Assembly (NCBI GenBank): GCA_965202875.1
Contig: OZ241870.1
Location: forward strand, 4,464,001-4,528,000
Reading direction: 5' to 3'
DNA from: HK1 sp965202875
GTDB lineage: Bacteria > Pseudomonadota > Gammaproteobacteria > HK1
DNA length: 64,000 nucleotides
Made by a program: the position numbers and the translations under genes. The notes under the pieces are model-generated. The model was not told the origin of the DNA, made no database searches, and saw nothing but the letters and a program-made list of their open reading frames with translations. Of this stretch, positions 25,997 to 35,169 are shown piece after piece. Within the stretch, counting starts at the first letter, position 1; every line of letters starts with the position of its first letter.

Positions 25997-27721
25997 TTAC
26001 CACCGGCGCCGTGTTGCGCCAGTACCGTTCGTTGCGGCGCTCCGGGGCGGTTCCACTCCGTTCGCGGGGCCACGATCGGGGAGCGGCAGCAGGAAGTCCC
26101 GGCTCTTCCGTCCCGACCCGTCCATCCCGCACCACGTCCCGGGCGCCTCCTCCGCCTCGAACGCGATCCCGCCGCACGGCGGCACCGGCGGGGCGTGCGG
26201 CACGACCGTACGCAGCAGGCGGGCCAGGTGCCAGCTATCGGCGTTGTTCGGCCGGTAGCTCGCCCAGCGGCGCACGGGTGGACCCTCCCCCACCCGTGCG
26301 AGCACGCGGTACGGCCCGATCCGCGTCCGCTCCTCGTAGCCCCGCACCGCGTAGCGCGGGTCACTGGTGACCACGTGGGTCGCGTACGCCCGCAGCCGCG
26401 TGCTGCTCTCCTCGAGGCCCAGCCAGCCGCCGCGGGTCGCGTCGTACCACGGGATCGCCCGGTGCAGGTGGTAGTACCCCGGCAGGCTGTAGTCGTGGCG
26501 GTCGCGGTGCCACACGCCCTCCACTTCGGGATCCCGGCGCAGCCACCGGTAGGTCTCGACGAGGGGGTCCGGTCCGAGGAAACGCATGGCCATGACCGGC
26601 GGGGTGTGGGTGGTGGTGTACACGATCCACTGGAGCGGCAGCGCAAAGAGCAGCCCCGCCGTGCTCGCCCCTCCGGCCGCGGCGCCCAGGGTCCACGGCA
26701 TCATCGTCCCTCCCGGCGTTCCCGTCCGCCGGCCCGCCCGCACCGCGAGATCCGCGCCCACCACCAGCCAGAGCGGCGCCAGGGCGAAGATGAAGCGGTA
26801 CTCCTTGTGTCCCGGCACGAGATGCAGCGCGACCAGCAGGCCCGCGAGGCCCAGGGGCAAGGCGTAACGCCGCCACCGGAGGACCCCCAGCGCCAGCACC
26901 AGCGGCCCCAGCCCCGCGGTGGCCAGCGGGAACCAGAGCGCGGCGAGCCACAGCGGCGTCTCGCCGAAGCGCGGCATCGCCGCGTTCCAACCGACGTAGG
27001 CAAAGTACGAGTGGAAGGGGGCGCCGTCCCAGAGCGCGCCGTCGGCGACCCCCACCGCTGCCGCCAGAGCCAGGGTCCCCAGCACCAGGGCCTTGCGCGC
27101 CTCCGCCGTTGCGCGCCGCCAGGCGTACACCAGCACGAGCAGCGCGAGCGGCGCGTACAGCACCCGCAACGCCCCGGTCGCGACGGCGAGCAAGGCCACG
27201 GTCCACCCCTCCCATCGGCTGTCCAGCCGTGGTCTGGCGGCGGCCGCGAGCAGCAGCATCAGCCCGCCCGTGGCCACGAATTCCGTGAACGGCTTCGGCG
27301 CGAGTCCCGCCAGCTCGTACCAGCCCGTACCGGCGATCAGCGCGGCACGGCCCGACGCCTCGCCGAAGGCGTGGCGGGCGTAGCCGTACATCCCCGCCGG
27401 CACCGCGAGCGAGAGCGCGCAGAAGAGCAGCTCCACCGCGGGCACGTACACCTCGGGCCTGCCCGCTCCCAGCGCGTCCGCTCCGGCCAGCACCCCCGCG
27501 ACCAGCCCCGGGATCCACCACTGCCGCGCTCCGTAGTGCCATTCCGGCCACACCAGCCCGTTGCCGAAGACCAGCGCATGCGCGGGCTCCAGGTACTGCT
27601 GCACCTCGTCGGGGTGCAGCAGGCTGTCCCCGCCCAGCGCCACCGCCGCCCTTAGCGCGAAGGCCAGCGCCAGCACCGGCCAGAACATCCGCCAGCGCGG
27701 CGCCGTGACCATCGTCTGCAA
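25997..27721 (-). CDS. GT22-family (ALG9/PIG-B-like) membrane mannosyltransferase
   Basis: A 574-residue polytopic protein with about ten membrane helices. The GT22 hallmarks HPDEVQQYLEPAH (about residue 36) and HKEYRF (about 305) are present. Such enzymes add mannose or a similar sugar from a lipid-linked donor on the outer face of the membrane. It lies between the two peroxidase-sensor modules, 21 bp after the Cache gene. Acceptor unknown; a pilus or surface glycan is plausible. Confidence 0.8.
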   Translation of the reverse strand: MQTMVTAPRWRMFWPVLALAFALRAAVALGGDSLLHPDEVQQYLEPAHALVFGNGLVWPEWHYGARQWWIPGLVAGVLAGADALGAGRPEVYVPAVELLFCALSLAVPAGMYGYARHAFGEASGRAALIAGTGWYELAGLAPKPFTEFVATGGLMLLLAAAARPRLDSRWEGWTVALLAVATGALRVLYAPLALLVLVYAWRRATAEARKALVLGTLALAAAVGVADGALWDGAPFHSYFAYVGWNAAMPRFGETPLWLAALWFPLATAGLGPLVLALGVLRWRRYALPLGLAGLLVALHLVPGHKEYRFIFALAPLWLVVGADLAVRAGRRTGTPGGTMMPWTLGAAAGGASTAGLLFALPLQWIVYTTTHTPPVMAMRFLGPDPLVETYRWLRRDPEVEGVWHRDRHDYSLPGYYHLHRAIPWYDATRGGWLGLEESSTRLRAYATHVVTSDPRYAVRGYEERTRIGPYRVLARVGEGPPVRRWASYRPNNADSWHLARLLRTVVPHAPPVPPCGGIAFEAEEAPGTWCGMDGSGRKSRDFLLPLPDRGPANGVEPPRSAATNGTGATRRRW

Positions 27722-27742
27722 GGCTGTCGGCTCCTCCGTCCG

Positions 27743-28822
27743 TCATGCGCCTCCCTCGCCACTCCGCTCCCGGCCCGCGAGGAGGGCGGCCAGCAGGACG
27801 CTGGCCACGGCAATTCCCGCGAGGACGGCAGCCAGGATGAGCCGCCACTCCTTCAGCGCGCGTTCTATCTGGGTGAGCACCGCAAGTTCGTCTTCCATCC
27901 GGTTCGTCGCCTCCGAGACCGCGACGATCCAGCCGAACCCCGCGAAGTCCGGGGAGATCGCATCGTACAGCGCGCCGCCGGAGGTCCGGGCGAATGCGGT
28001 GAGCACATGGTCGCCGGAGACGAGCCCCGCTGGCTCGCCGCCCTCGAGAGCCAGGGTGAGCACGTCGCCGGCGATGCCGACCTCCTCCTGCATCAGCCGC
28101 TCGGGCGCATGCCCGGACTTCGTCTCGGCGATGAGCCGACCCTTCCTTTCGGCGATCTGTACGTTGCCGTCATCCCTCAGGGCCTCTTCCGCACGGTCGG
28201 CGATGTCCTGGACGACGTCGAGGTCCAGGACCGCATGGAACACACCCAGGGGAGTGCCGTCGTCCGGATCGTCGATGCGCAGGCTCAGCGCCATGGACCA
28301 GACCTCGGCGGAGTCGTCGTATTCGACTTCCCCGATGTGGAGGCCACGGCGCCATGCCTGCCGCCACCACCCCTCGTCGCTCTGAAGCGTGTTGGAGGTC
28401 GGGTCCGTGGAGGCGACGTTGAGTCCGTGGATGTCGGTGATGAACACTTTGGCGAAGTCCGGGGAGAGGAGGATGAAGTCGTGGACGCGCCGGTCGATCT
28501 CGGGGTGCTCCCCACCCCCCGAACGGACCGCGTAGATGACCGACGGGTCGCTGGTCCAGTGCCGGGCGTCGGCGATCCGTTCGATGAAGTAACGGTCGAT
28601 GGCCTCGGCGGTGTGCTGGGCCTGCCCGATGAGATAGTGGCCCTCGACACTCTCGATGAAGGCGTTTCGTGCCGCCCCGGTCTGCAGGGCGATGACGTCC
28701 AGACGATAACTCATGGCGAACCAGCCGGTGAGGCCGATGACGACGACGGGGAGCCCCACGCTCGCAAGGATGAGCCTGACGAGGGCGCCGCGGTGGGAAG
28801 GCGTAGCGGTCATGGCATCCAA
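27743..28822 (-). CDS. Double-TM Cache-domain sensor of module B
   Basis: A 359-residue protein with TM helices at about 15-36 and 328-350 and a periplasmic dCache-like domain between them (ITDIHGLNVASTDPT, WWRQAWRRGLHIGEVEYDD in part, MALSLRIDD). It ends 10-15 residues after TM2, with no output domain. Paralogue of 20923-22008 by its C-terminus and position. It likely senses a small ligand and signals to the neighbouring DAHL receptor. Confidence 0.75.
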   Translation of the reverse strand: MDAMTATPSHRGALVRLILASVGLPVVVIGLTGWFAMSYRLDVIALQTGAARNAFIESVEGHYLIGQAQHTAEAIDRYFIERIADARHWTSDPSVIYAVRSGGGEHPEIDRRVHDFILLSPDFAKVFITDIHGLNVASTDPTSNTLQSDEGWWRQAWRRGLHIGEVEYDDSAEVWSMALSLRIDDPDDGTPLGVFHAVLDLDVVQDIADRAEEALRDDGNVQIAERKGRLIAETKSGHAPERLMQEEVGIAGDVLTLALEGGEPAGLVSGDHVLTAFARTSGGALYDAISPDFAGFGWIVAVSEATNRMEDELAVLTQIERALKEWRLILAAVLAGIAVASVLLAALLAGRERSGEGGA

Positions 28823-29084
28823 TGCCCTGAAAGTCTGCGAGAAACTATTTTTTCCACGCCCCGCGGAGCCCCTTCACATGCCAATCCGGAACTTCCCTGA
28901 GCGTCGGGGCAGTCTCTTCCAATACGGGATCGAGGATAATCCATTGAATCGACAACGGAAGCTACCCCGATGGAGAATGATGCGCGGGGACTGGCGAAAA
29001 ATCCGGCGATCCGTCTCTGCACACACGAGGCCATGGACTGGCTGCTCGTGCGTCAGGAGCGCGTCGAACAGCGCCTCGCCCCGA
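28823..29084. other. Gap between the Cache and DAHL genes of module B
   Basis: A 262-bp stretch of lower GC than its neighbours. On the minus strand it contains GATTCAATGGAT and GATTTTTCGCCAGTCCCCG, loosely like parts of the dispersed repeat at 10829, so it may be a decayed copy. I see no sure promoter or terminator. Confidence 0.3.
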
Positions 29085-30989
29085 TCAATCGGTTGAACCT
29101 CGTCCGGTCCGGGGAGCTCCGGATTGATCTCTCCCGGGACGCAGGGGCTTCGTTGCAGGGTGGAGCAGTATCCGGATCCGGCTCCCGTATGGTGGATAGG
29201 TGGTGGCTTCGAACTCCCCCCCTTGCGCGACGACGAGACGGCGGGCGATGTCCAGGTTCAGCGTGTCGTACCGGGGCGAAGGTGGTGCGTCGCCTGCCGG
29301 CGCCGTCTCTCCCGTTGGCGGGCCGGGACCGTAATCGACGCAACTGATGCAGTGCCTGCCCTCATGGGTCGTGAGCGTGAGCTCGACGTAGCCGGCGCCT
29401 CCGGGGTGGCGGTCGGCGGCTTCGAGCGCGTGGATCAGGACCCGCTCCATGGCCGCCTCGAACGCCCGGCGGTCGAGGTCGGCGACGGTGTCGGGGAGAA
29501 GGACCGCGGTGACCCGCTCGCGGTGCGTCGCGTCGAGCGCATCGAGGAGCCACGTCAGGGCGTCGCGCAGGTCGGTGCGCCGCCAATCGGGCTCGGCGAC
29601 CTCTCCTTCGATCATGTCGCGAGCCTGGGCAGCCAGACGGTGGGTACTCCACCGTGCTCCGGCCAGTCGGCCCAGAAGGGCGGCCAGTGCCTGCTCCGGA
29701 CGCTCGACCTCCGGACTCCGGAGCACCTCGCCGGCTTCGGCCGCCCGGTCGAGCTCGGTGGCGACCTCCGCGAGCCTCCCGAATACGGCCTCCATCATGG
29801 CATGCGTCGTAAGGCCGAATCCTCCTTCGCGGACCGGCTCGGGCGTTTGCTCAACGGGCGCTGCCGCCTCGAGGCCGACGTCCGCCTCCTCCGACCCGGC
29901 CCTCGCCGGGGCGGCCGGCTCGAGGCCACCCTCGATCTCCGCGGTTTCTGCCGCCGCGACGGGTGCGGGTGCCGCCGGTGCGATCTCTCCCTCCGCCGGA
30001 GCGCCTGCATCCGGGCGTCCGGCTGCCGCTCCGCTCTCCGGCGGCCGGGCCCGCAAGGGGCCGGCGTAACCGGTGGCGCCTGCCTTGACCGAGACCGGGA
30101 CCGAGGCCGGGGCCTCTGCTGCGCGGCGTCCGCGCCGGCGGAAAGTGCCGGTGACGACGAGAGAGGTCCAGTAGATGAGGGTGAGCCCCACCGCGGCGTA
30201 GAGGGCGTAGTCGAGGTAGTCGACGTAGAGCCGGTTCGCTTGGTGGTGGGTGTCGAGCCGGATGGTGAGGGCGTCGGCGGCGCTGCTGATCTCCCGGTCC
30301 GAGCTTGCCTCCTCGAAGCGATCCTCGGCGAGCTCGTAGCGCTCGAGCAGGACTTCGACATGCGCAGCGATCTCCTTCGCCTTCGCCGCCTCGCGCGTGC
30401 AGCTACTGGCCTCGAGTAACGCGTCGAGGGTCTGGCGGGTGCGCTGTTGCCACATGCGGTTGGGGGTCCTGATGAACTGCTCCATCTCATCGAACATCAG
30501 CCTGGCGGCGTCCTCGACCACGATCCGTCTGCCCTCGCGGGCGCTCTTGAGCAGGGCCCTGCCGCCTTCCGGATCGTTCAGGAGGAAGTCCTGGCTGTTG
30601 CGGACCACGGCGTAGTCCGTCTTGAAGCGCTCGATCAGCTCCTGCTTCGCCTGGATGCGGCTCACGTAGCTCCGTATCCCGTTCTGGATCTCGCCCGGCA
30701 ACTCTCCCACCTGCTCGTGGGCGGTGACGATGGCCTCGCGCTGGGCGGCGAGCCTCGGGATGTAGCCCGCTAGGGAATCGAAGTCGGCGTCGGGCTGGTT
30801 CTTCACACGCCCCACCTCGACGCTCCATTTCGCGGCGAGCTGCTCGCTCGCGCGGATGGCCTCGACCATTTGCGTGCCGGCGGCGATGCTGGCCCGACCC
30901 TTGAGGATCTGGCTGTAGATACCCGCGGCGCCGAGGACGAGGACGGCGCTGATGCCCAATGCGAGGAAGATCTTGATGAGCCGGCTCAT
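29085..30989 (-). CDS. DAHL-type receptor with degenerate GHKL domain, module B
   Basis: A 634-residue paralogue of the module A receptor. TM1 is about 5-25, TM2 about 265-285, and the periplasmic helical domain carries WSVEVGRVKNQ and LIERFKTDYAVVRNSQ. An Ala/Pro/Glu-rich linker (about 290-390) is much shorter than in module A. The C-terminal GHKL-like part keeps DYGPGP (G1 box) and IARRLVVAQGGEFEATTYPP (G2 region), but VLIHALEAA replaces the usual N-box Asn. The ATG overlaps the peroxidase stop (ATGA). Confidence 0.65.
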   Translation of the reverse strand: MSRLIKIFLALGISAVLVLGAAGIYSQILKGRASIAAGTQMVEAIRASEQLAAKWSVEVGRVKNQPDADFDSLAGYIPRLAAQREAIVTAHEQVGELPGEIQNGIRSYVSRIQAKQELIERFKTDYAVVRNSQDFLLNDPEGGRALLKSAREGRRIVVEDAARLMFDEMEQFIRTPNRMWQQRTRQTLDALLEASSCTREAAKAKEIAAHVEVLLERYELAEDRFEEASSDREISSAADALTIRLDTHHQANRLYVDYLDYALYAAVGLTLIYWTSLVVTGTFRRRGRRAAEAPASVPVSVKAGATGYAGPLRARPPESGAAAGRPDAGAPAEGEIAPAAPAPVAAAETAEIEGGLEPAAPARAGSEEADVGLEAAAPVEQTPEPVREGGFGLTTHAMMEAVFGRLAEVATELDRAAEAGEVLRSPEVERPEQALAALLGRLAGARWSTHRLAAQARDMIEGEVAEPDWRRTDLRDALTWLLDALDATHRERVTAVLLPDTVADLDRRAFEAAMERVLIHALEAADRHPGGAGYVELTLTTHEGRHCISCVDYGPGPPTGETAPAGDAPPSPRYDTLNLDIARRLVVAQGGEFEATTYPPYGSRIRILLHPATKPLRPGRDQSGAPRTGRGSTD

Positions 30990-32014
30990 CTGGATGCGCC
31001 CTCTCGCGGTGGTGGGATCGGCGGGCCGAGAGGATGGCTGCCGGCCAGGGTGTAGAGGAAGTCGATAATCGACTCCTTGTGGTGGTCGGGGGCGGTCCGT
31101 CCGAGCTGGTGGGTGAACATCGCGTCCACGGCGTCGCGCAGGGTCCTGGCGCTGCCGTCGTGCAGGTAGGGCGCGGTGTGGACGACCATGCGCAGGCTGG
31201 GCACCTTGAACGCATGCATGTCGGCCCGGTTGCCGGTGAGGTTGAAACGCCCGTAGTCGGCCTTGGTGATGTTGCCGCGCTCACGGAAGTACTGGCTGTC
31301 GTTGAGCACCCCGAACACCTGGAAGAAGTTCCCTCCGACGGCGGCGCCCTGATGGCAGGAATGGCAGCCGTAGTGCTTGAACCACCGGTAGCCCTCCAGC
31401 TCCCGGGCCGAGAGGGCGTCCTCGTCGCCGGCGAGCCACCGGTCGAAACGGCTTCCGGTGGTGTGGAGGCTGCGGACGAAGACGGCGATGGTCCGCCTGA
31501 TGGTGTCGCGGGAGATCGTGTCCCCGTTCCTGTCGGGGGGATAGAGGGCATCGAACTCCGCGGCGATCTCCTCATCCTCGTACAGGCGGTCGCTGACCTC
31601 GGGCCACATGCTGCCCATTTCTATCGGGTTCTGGACCGGCCCGTCGATCTGGTCTTCCAGCGTCTCCGCCCGGCCGTCCCAGAACTGGGCGAAGTAGAGC
31701 CCGGCGTTGAAGACCGTGGGGGAGTTGATCTCCCCCTTCTCCTCGGCGACCCCGGTCGAGACGACCTTGCCGTCGTCGCCACCTTCGGCGAGCACGTGGC
31801 AGCTTGCGCACGAAATCTTCCCGGTCCTCGACAGGCGGGGGTCGTGGAAGAGCCGTTCGCCCAGGGCGACGACGCGAGGGTCGGCAGCGGGCGGCGGAGG
31901 GACGGGATGGATCGGCTCGGCGGCGGGGATCGGGCAGGCGATGAGGGCGCCCGAAACGATGAGGACCCCGACAGCCAGGCCGCGCGGGCCCCCTCGTCGC
32001 CGGAGCGTTCGCAA
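30986..32014 (-). CDS. Di-heme cytochrome c peroxidase / MauG family, module B
   Basis: Close paralogue of 24940-25977 with CASCH and CHSCH heme sites and the same PYLHDG element. I start it at TTG 32014, which gives a clean signal peptide (RTLRRRGGPRGLAVGVLIVS, then AA cleavage); the G-run plus AGCC just upstream could serve as ribosome site. The frame stays open to a TTG at 32113, which would place 11 glycines encoded by the G-run in the N-terminus. An ATG at 32072 is out of frame by one base because the run is 34 long. The true start is open. Confidence 0.88.
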   Translation of the reverse strand: MRTLRRRGGPRGLAVGVLIVSGALIACPIPAAEPIHPVPPPPAADPRVVALGERLFHDPRLSRTGKISCASCHVLAEGGDDGKVVSTGVAEEKGEINSPTVFNAGLYFAQFWDGRAETLEDQIDGPVQNPIEMGSMWPEVSDRLYEDEEIAAEFDALYPPDRNGDTISRDTIRRTIAVFVRSLHTTGSRFDRWLAGDEDALSARELEGYRWFKHYGCHSCHQGAAVGGNFFQVFGVLNDSQYFRERGNITKADYGRFNLTGNRADMHAFKVPSLRMVVHTAPYLHDGSARTLRDAVDAMFTHQLGRTAPDHHKESIIDFLYTLAGSHPLGPPIPPPREGASR

Positions 32015-32018
32015 AGGC

Positions 32019-32359
<341 letters not shown>

Positions 32360-33427
32360 CTACTGCGGCAGCTTGCCGTCGACACCCTTCACGTACCAGT
32401 TCATGCCGAGCAGGGTGGCGTCGTCGAGGCGTCCGCCCTCGCCTGCCGCCATGGTGCCGTCCTGCTTGTAGATGGGGCCCGCGAAGACGTGCATCTCGCC
32501 CGACGTGATCTTCGCCTGGGTCTCCTTCGCCATCGCCGCCACGTCGTCCGGGAGGTTGGTGTACGGGGCCATCTTGACCACGCCCGAGTCCATGCCGTCC
32601 CACGTGTCCTTCGATTCCCAGGTGCCGCAAAGCACCGCCTTGGTGCGCGCGACGTAGTACGGCCCCCAGTTGTCGATGATCGCGGTGAGCTGGTTCTTCG
32701 GCGCGAACGCGATCATGTCCGAGGACTGGCCGAAGCCGAGCACGCCCTGCTCGGCCGCGATCTGCAGCGGCGCGGTGGAGTCGGTGTGCTGCGAGATGAC
32801 GTCGGCGCCCTGGCCGATCAGCACCTTGGCCGCGTCCGCCTCCTTGCCGGGGTCGAACCACGAGTTCACCCACACGATCTTCACCTTGAAGTCCGGGTCG
32901 ATGGACTGCGCGCCCAGCATGAAGGCGTTGATGCCGCGCACCACCTCGGGGATCGGGAGCGAGGCGATGTAGCCCGCGACCCCGCTCTTCGACATCCGGG
33001 CCGCGATCTGGCCGATGACGTAGCGCCCCTCGTAGAAGCGCGAGGAATACGTGGAGACGTTGTCGGCGCGCTTGTAGCCGGTGGCGTGCTCGAACTTCAC
33101 GTCCGGGAAGCGCCTGGCGACCTTGATGGTCGGGTCCATGAAGTTGAACGAGGTGGTGAAGATGAGACCGGCGCCGTCCCGCGCGAGGCGGGTGATGGCG
33201 CGCTCCGCGTCCGGCCCTTCCGGGACGTTCTCGACGTAGACGGTCTCGACCTGGTCGCCGAGCGCCGCCTCGATCGCGAGCCGGCCCTCGTTGTGCTCGT
33301 AGGTCCAGCCGTGGTCGCCGATGGGTCCGACGTAGATGAACCCGACCTTCAGTGGATCCGCACCGGATGCGGCGACGGTGGCGAGCGCCAGCGCGAGGCC
33401 GGCCGCGAATGGGGGCATTCGCTTCAT
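32360..33427 (-). CDS. BMP-family (Med/PnrA-like) substrate-binding protein
   Basis: A 355-residue periplasmic binding protein. The signal peptide ends near ATVAASGA; the BMP pattern follows (KVGFIYVGPIGDHGWTYEH, GADVISQHTDSTAP). The family binds nucleosides or similar ligands for an ABC importer, but no permease or ATPase gene is adjacent. The ATG at 33427 is chosen for the signal peptide; an upstream in-frame ATG at 33514 overlaps the probable promoter. Confidence 0.85.
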   Translation of the reverse strand: MKRMPPFAAGLALALATVAASGADPLKVGFIYVGPIGDHGWTYEHNEGRLAIEAALGDQVETVYVENVPEGPDAERAITRLARDGAGLIFTTSFNFMDPTIKVARRFPDVKFEHATGYKRADNVSTYSSRFYEGRYVIGQIAARMSKSGVAGYIASLPIPEVVRGINAFMLGAQSIDPDFKVKIVWVNSWFDPGKEADAAKVLIGQGADVISQHTDSTAPLQIAAEQGVLGFGQSSDMIAFAPKNQLTAIIDNWGPYYVARTKAVLCGTWESKDTWDGMDSGVVKMAPYTNLPDDVAAMAKETQAKITSGEMHVFAGPIYKQDGTMAAGEGGRLDDATLLGMNWYVKGVDGKLPQ

Positions 33428-33509
33428 CGAATTCTTCCACCCTGTGGGTTGCGGGGTTGGGTGAAGCTGCACCTCCGTGAGCGGTCCTGCGTGAAGCCCG
33501 GACTCAATC

Positions 33510-33518
33510 ATCATATCA
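33510..33518 (-). promoter_or_regulatory. Extended -10 promoter of the BMP gene
   Basis: TGATATGAT on the minus strand fits an extended -10 (TGnTATAAT-like), 83 bp before the chosen start. No good -35 is seen. Confidence 0.4.
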
Positions 33519-33661
33519 GGACCGGCGCGGCGATTGTGACCGGGCAGGGCCGTGGGCGAGGGGCCGATGCAAACCCCACCACGCGCTCTACGGGGCAGAC
33601 CGCCGCTGTACCCGCGTCGTCCGGTGCGGCCCGAGCCCGTGCGAAGGCCGCCTCGCGTCTC

Positions 33662-35131
33662 CTATCCCGCCGGTCCCGCCGCCGCATCGTCCCTTCGGGG
33701 ATCCATCCTGAACGCCTCCATCAGCTCGGCCTCCCTGCCGATCGCCTGCACCCGCACCATCCATGGGGGCTGCCTCCCCGAGCACTCGAACACGTGCTCG
33801 GCGTCGAGCCCCGGCCGGCGGCGCCAGAGCTCCTCCGTGATGACCACGTCTCCCTCCATCCCGACGATCGCGGTGGCGCTGGTGACGCATCGGTGGCCGC
33901 TGCGCAGCCGCTCGACCTGGACGACGAGGTCCACGCTGCCGGCGATCTGCCGGCGCAACGCCGGGAGCGGCATCTCTCCGGAGCCCATCATCAGCATGTT
34001 CTCCAGCCTGGTGAGGGCGTCCCTCGGATTGTTCGCGTGCAGCGTCGACATCGATCCGGGGTGTCCCGTGTTCATGGCGTTCAGCATCTCCTTGACCTCG
34101 GCGCCCCGGACCTCCCCCACGATGATCCGGTCCGGCCGCATCCGCAACGTGTTCACCAGGAGCGACTGCATGTCGACCTCTCCCGTTCCCTCGGCGCCGA
34201 TCGCGCGGGTCTCCAGCCGCACCACGTGGGGCTGCTGGAGCTGGAGCTCGGCCGCGTCCTCGATCGTGATCAGCCGTTCCCCGCCGGGGATCTCCCTCGA
34301 GAGCGCGTTCATCATGGTGGTCTTGCCCGCGCCCGTGCCCCCGGACACCAGGATGTTCAGCCGGGCCTGCACCGCGATTTGCAGCATCAGCGCCATCGCG
34401 TACGAGAGCACCTGCTGCTCGGCCATCTGGAACAGGCTGATCTCGCGCATCACGAAGCGCCGGATCGAGATCGCGGTGCCGTCGAGCGCGAGCGGCGGGA
34501 TGATGATGTTCACCCGCGAGCCGTCCGGCAGCCGGGCGTCCACCATGGGGCTGGCCTCGTCCACGCGCCGCCCGATGGATCCCGCGATCCGCTGCGCGAC
34601 CTGCAGGAGGTGGGCATCGTCCCTGAAGTACAGATCGACGCGCTCCAGCCTCCCCCGGCGCTCGACGTAGGCGTTGTCCGGTCCGTTGATCAGGACGTCG
34701 GAGACGTCGGGATCCTGGAGCACGGGTTCGAGTGGCCCGAGCCCCTTGATCTCGTCGACCAGCAGCTTGGCGACGCCCCTGCGGTCCAGGGCCGTCATGG
34801 TGGGGACTCCCGCGGTCCGCGCCGCGGGAGAGTCCAGCCACTCGTAGAGCTCCCGGTTCAGGGCCGGCCCTTCGATCTCCGCCACCCGCGTGGCGTCCAG
34901 ATCCTTCACCACCAGCGGGTGGACCTGGGCGGTGAGCCGGGCCAGCTCGGCGTCCTGCGGGTCCGGGTGCCGCCGCCCCCCGCTTCCGCGAGGGGGCTCC
35001 GGCGCCGCCGGCTCCGCAGCGGGCTCGGGCCTGCCCACGGCTCCGGGGCGTGCGGGTGCGGCCGGCCTGGCGCCGACGGGCACCGGCCGCCGCTCGGGGG
35101 ATCCCTTCTGCCCGAAGCGCCTGCGCAACAT
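33662..35131 (-). CDS. cpaF: CpaF/TadA, Flp pilus assembly ATPase
   Basis: A 489-residue secretion ATPase of the CpaF class. Walker A is GGTGAGKTT, with ITIEDAAELQL (Asp box), RPDRIIVGEVRG (Walker B) and GHPGSMSTLHAN (His box). The N-terminal 65 residues are Pro/Arg-rich. It powers Flp pilin assembly through TadB/TadC. cpaE lies 38 bp upstream in the same transcript. The frame is open further upstream, but the ATG at 35131 opens the recognisable protein. Confidence 0.94.
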   Translation of the reverse strand: MLRRRFGQKGSPERRPVPVGARPAAPARPGAVGRPEPAAEPAAPEPPRGSGGRRHPDPQDAELARLTAQVHPLVVKDLDATRVAEIEGPALNRELYEWLDSPAARTAGVPTMTALDRRGVAKLLVDEIKGLGPLEPVLQDPDVSDVLINGPDNAYVERRGRLERVDLYFRDDAHLLQVAQRIAGSIGRRVDEASPMVDARLPDGSRVNIIIPPLALDGTAISIRRFVMREISLFQMAEQQVLSYAMALMLQIAVQARLNILVSGGTGAGKTTMMNALSREIPGGERLITIEDAAELQLQQPHVVRLETRAIGAEGTGEVDMQSLLVNTLRMRPDRIIVGEVRGAEVKEMLNAMNTGHPGSMSTLHANNPRDALTRLENMLMMGSGEMPLPALRRQIAGSVDLVVQVERLRSGHRCVTSATAIVGMEGDVVITEELWRRRPGLDAEHVFECSGRQPPWMVRVQAIGREAELMEAFRMDPRRDDAAAGPAG

Positions 35132-35169
35132 GGTCCAATCCTCCGGGTCTGACCCTCCGGCGGACACCT

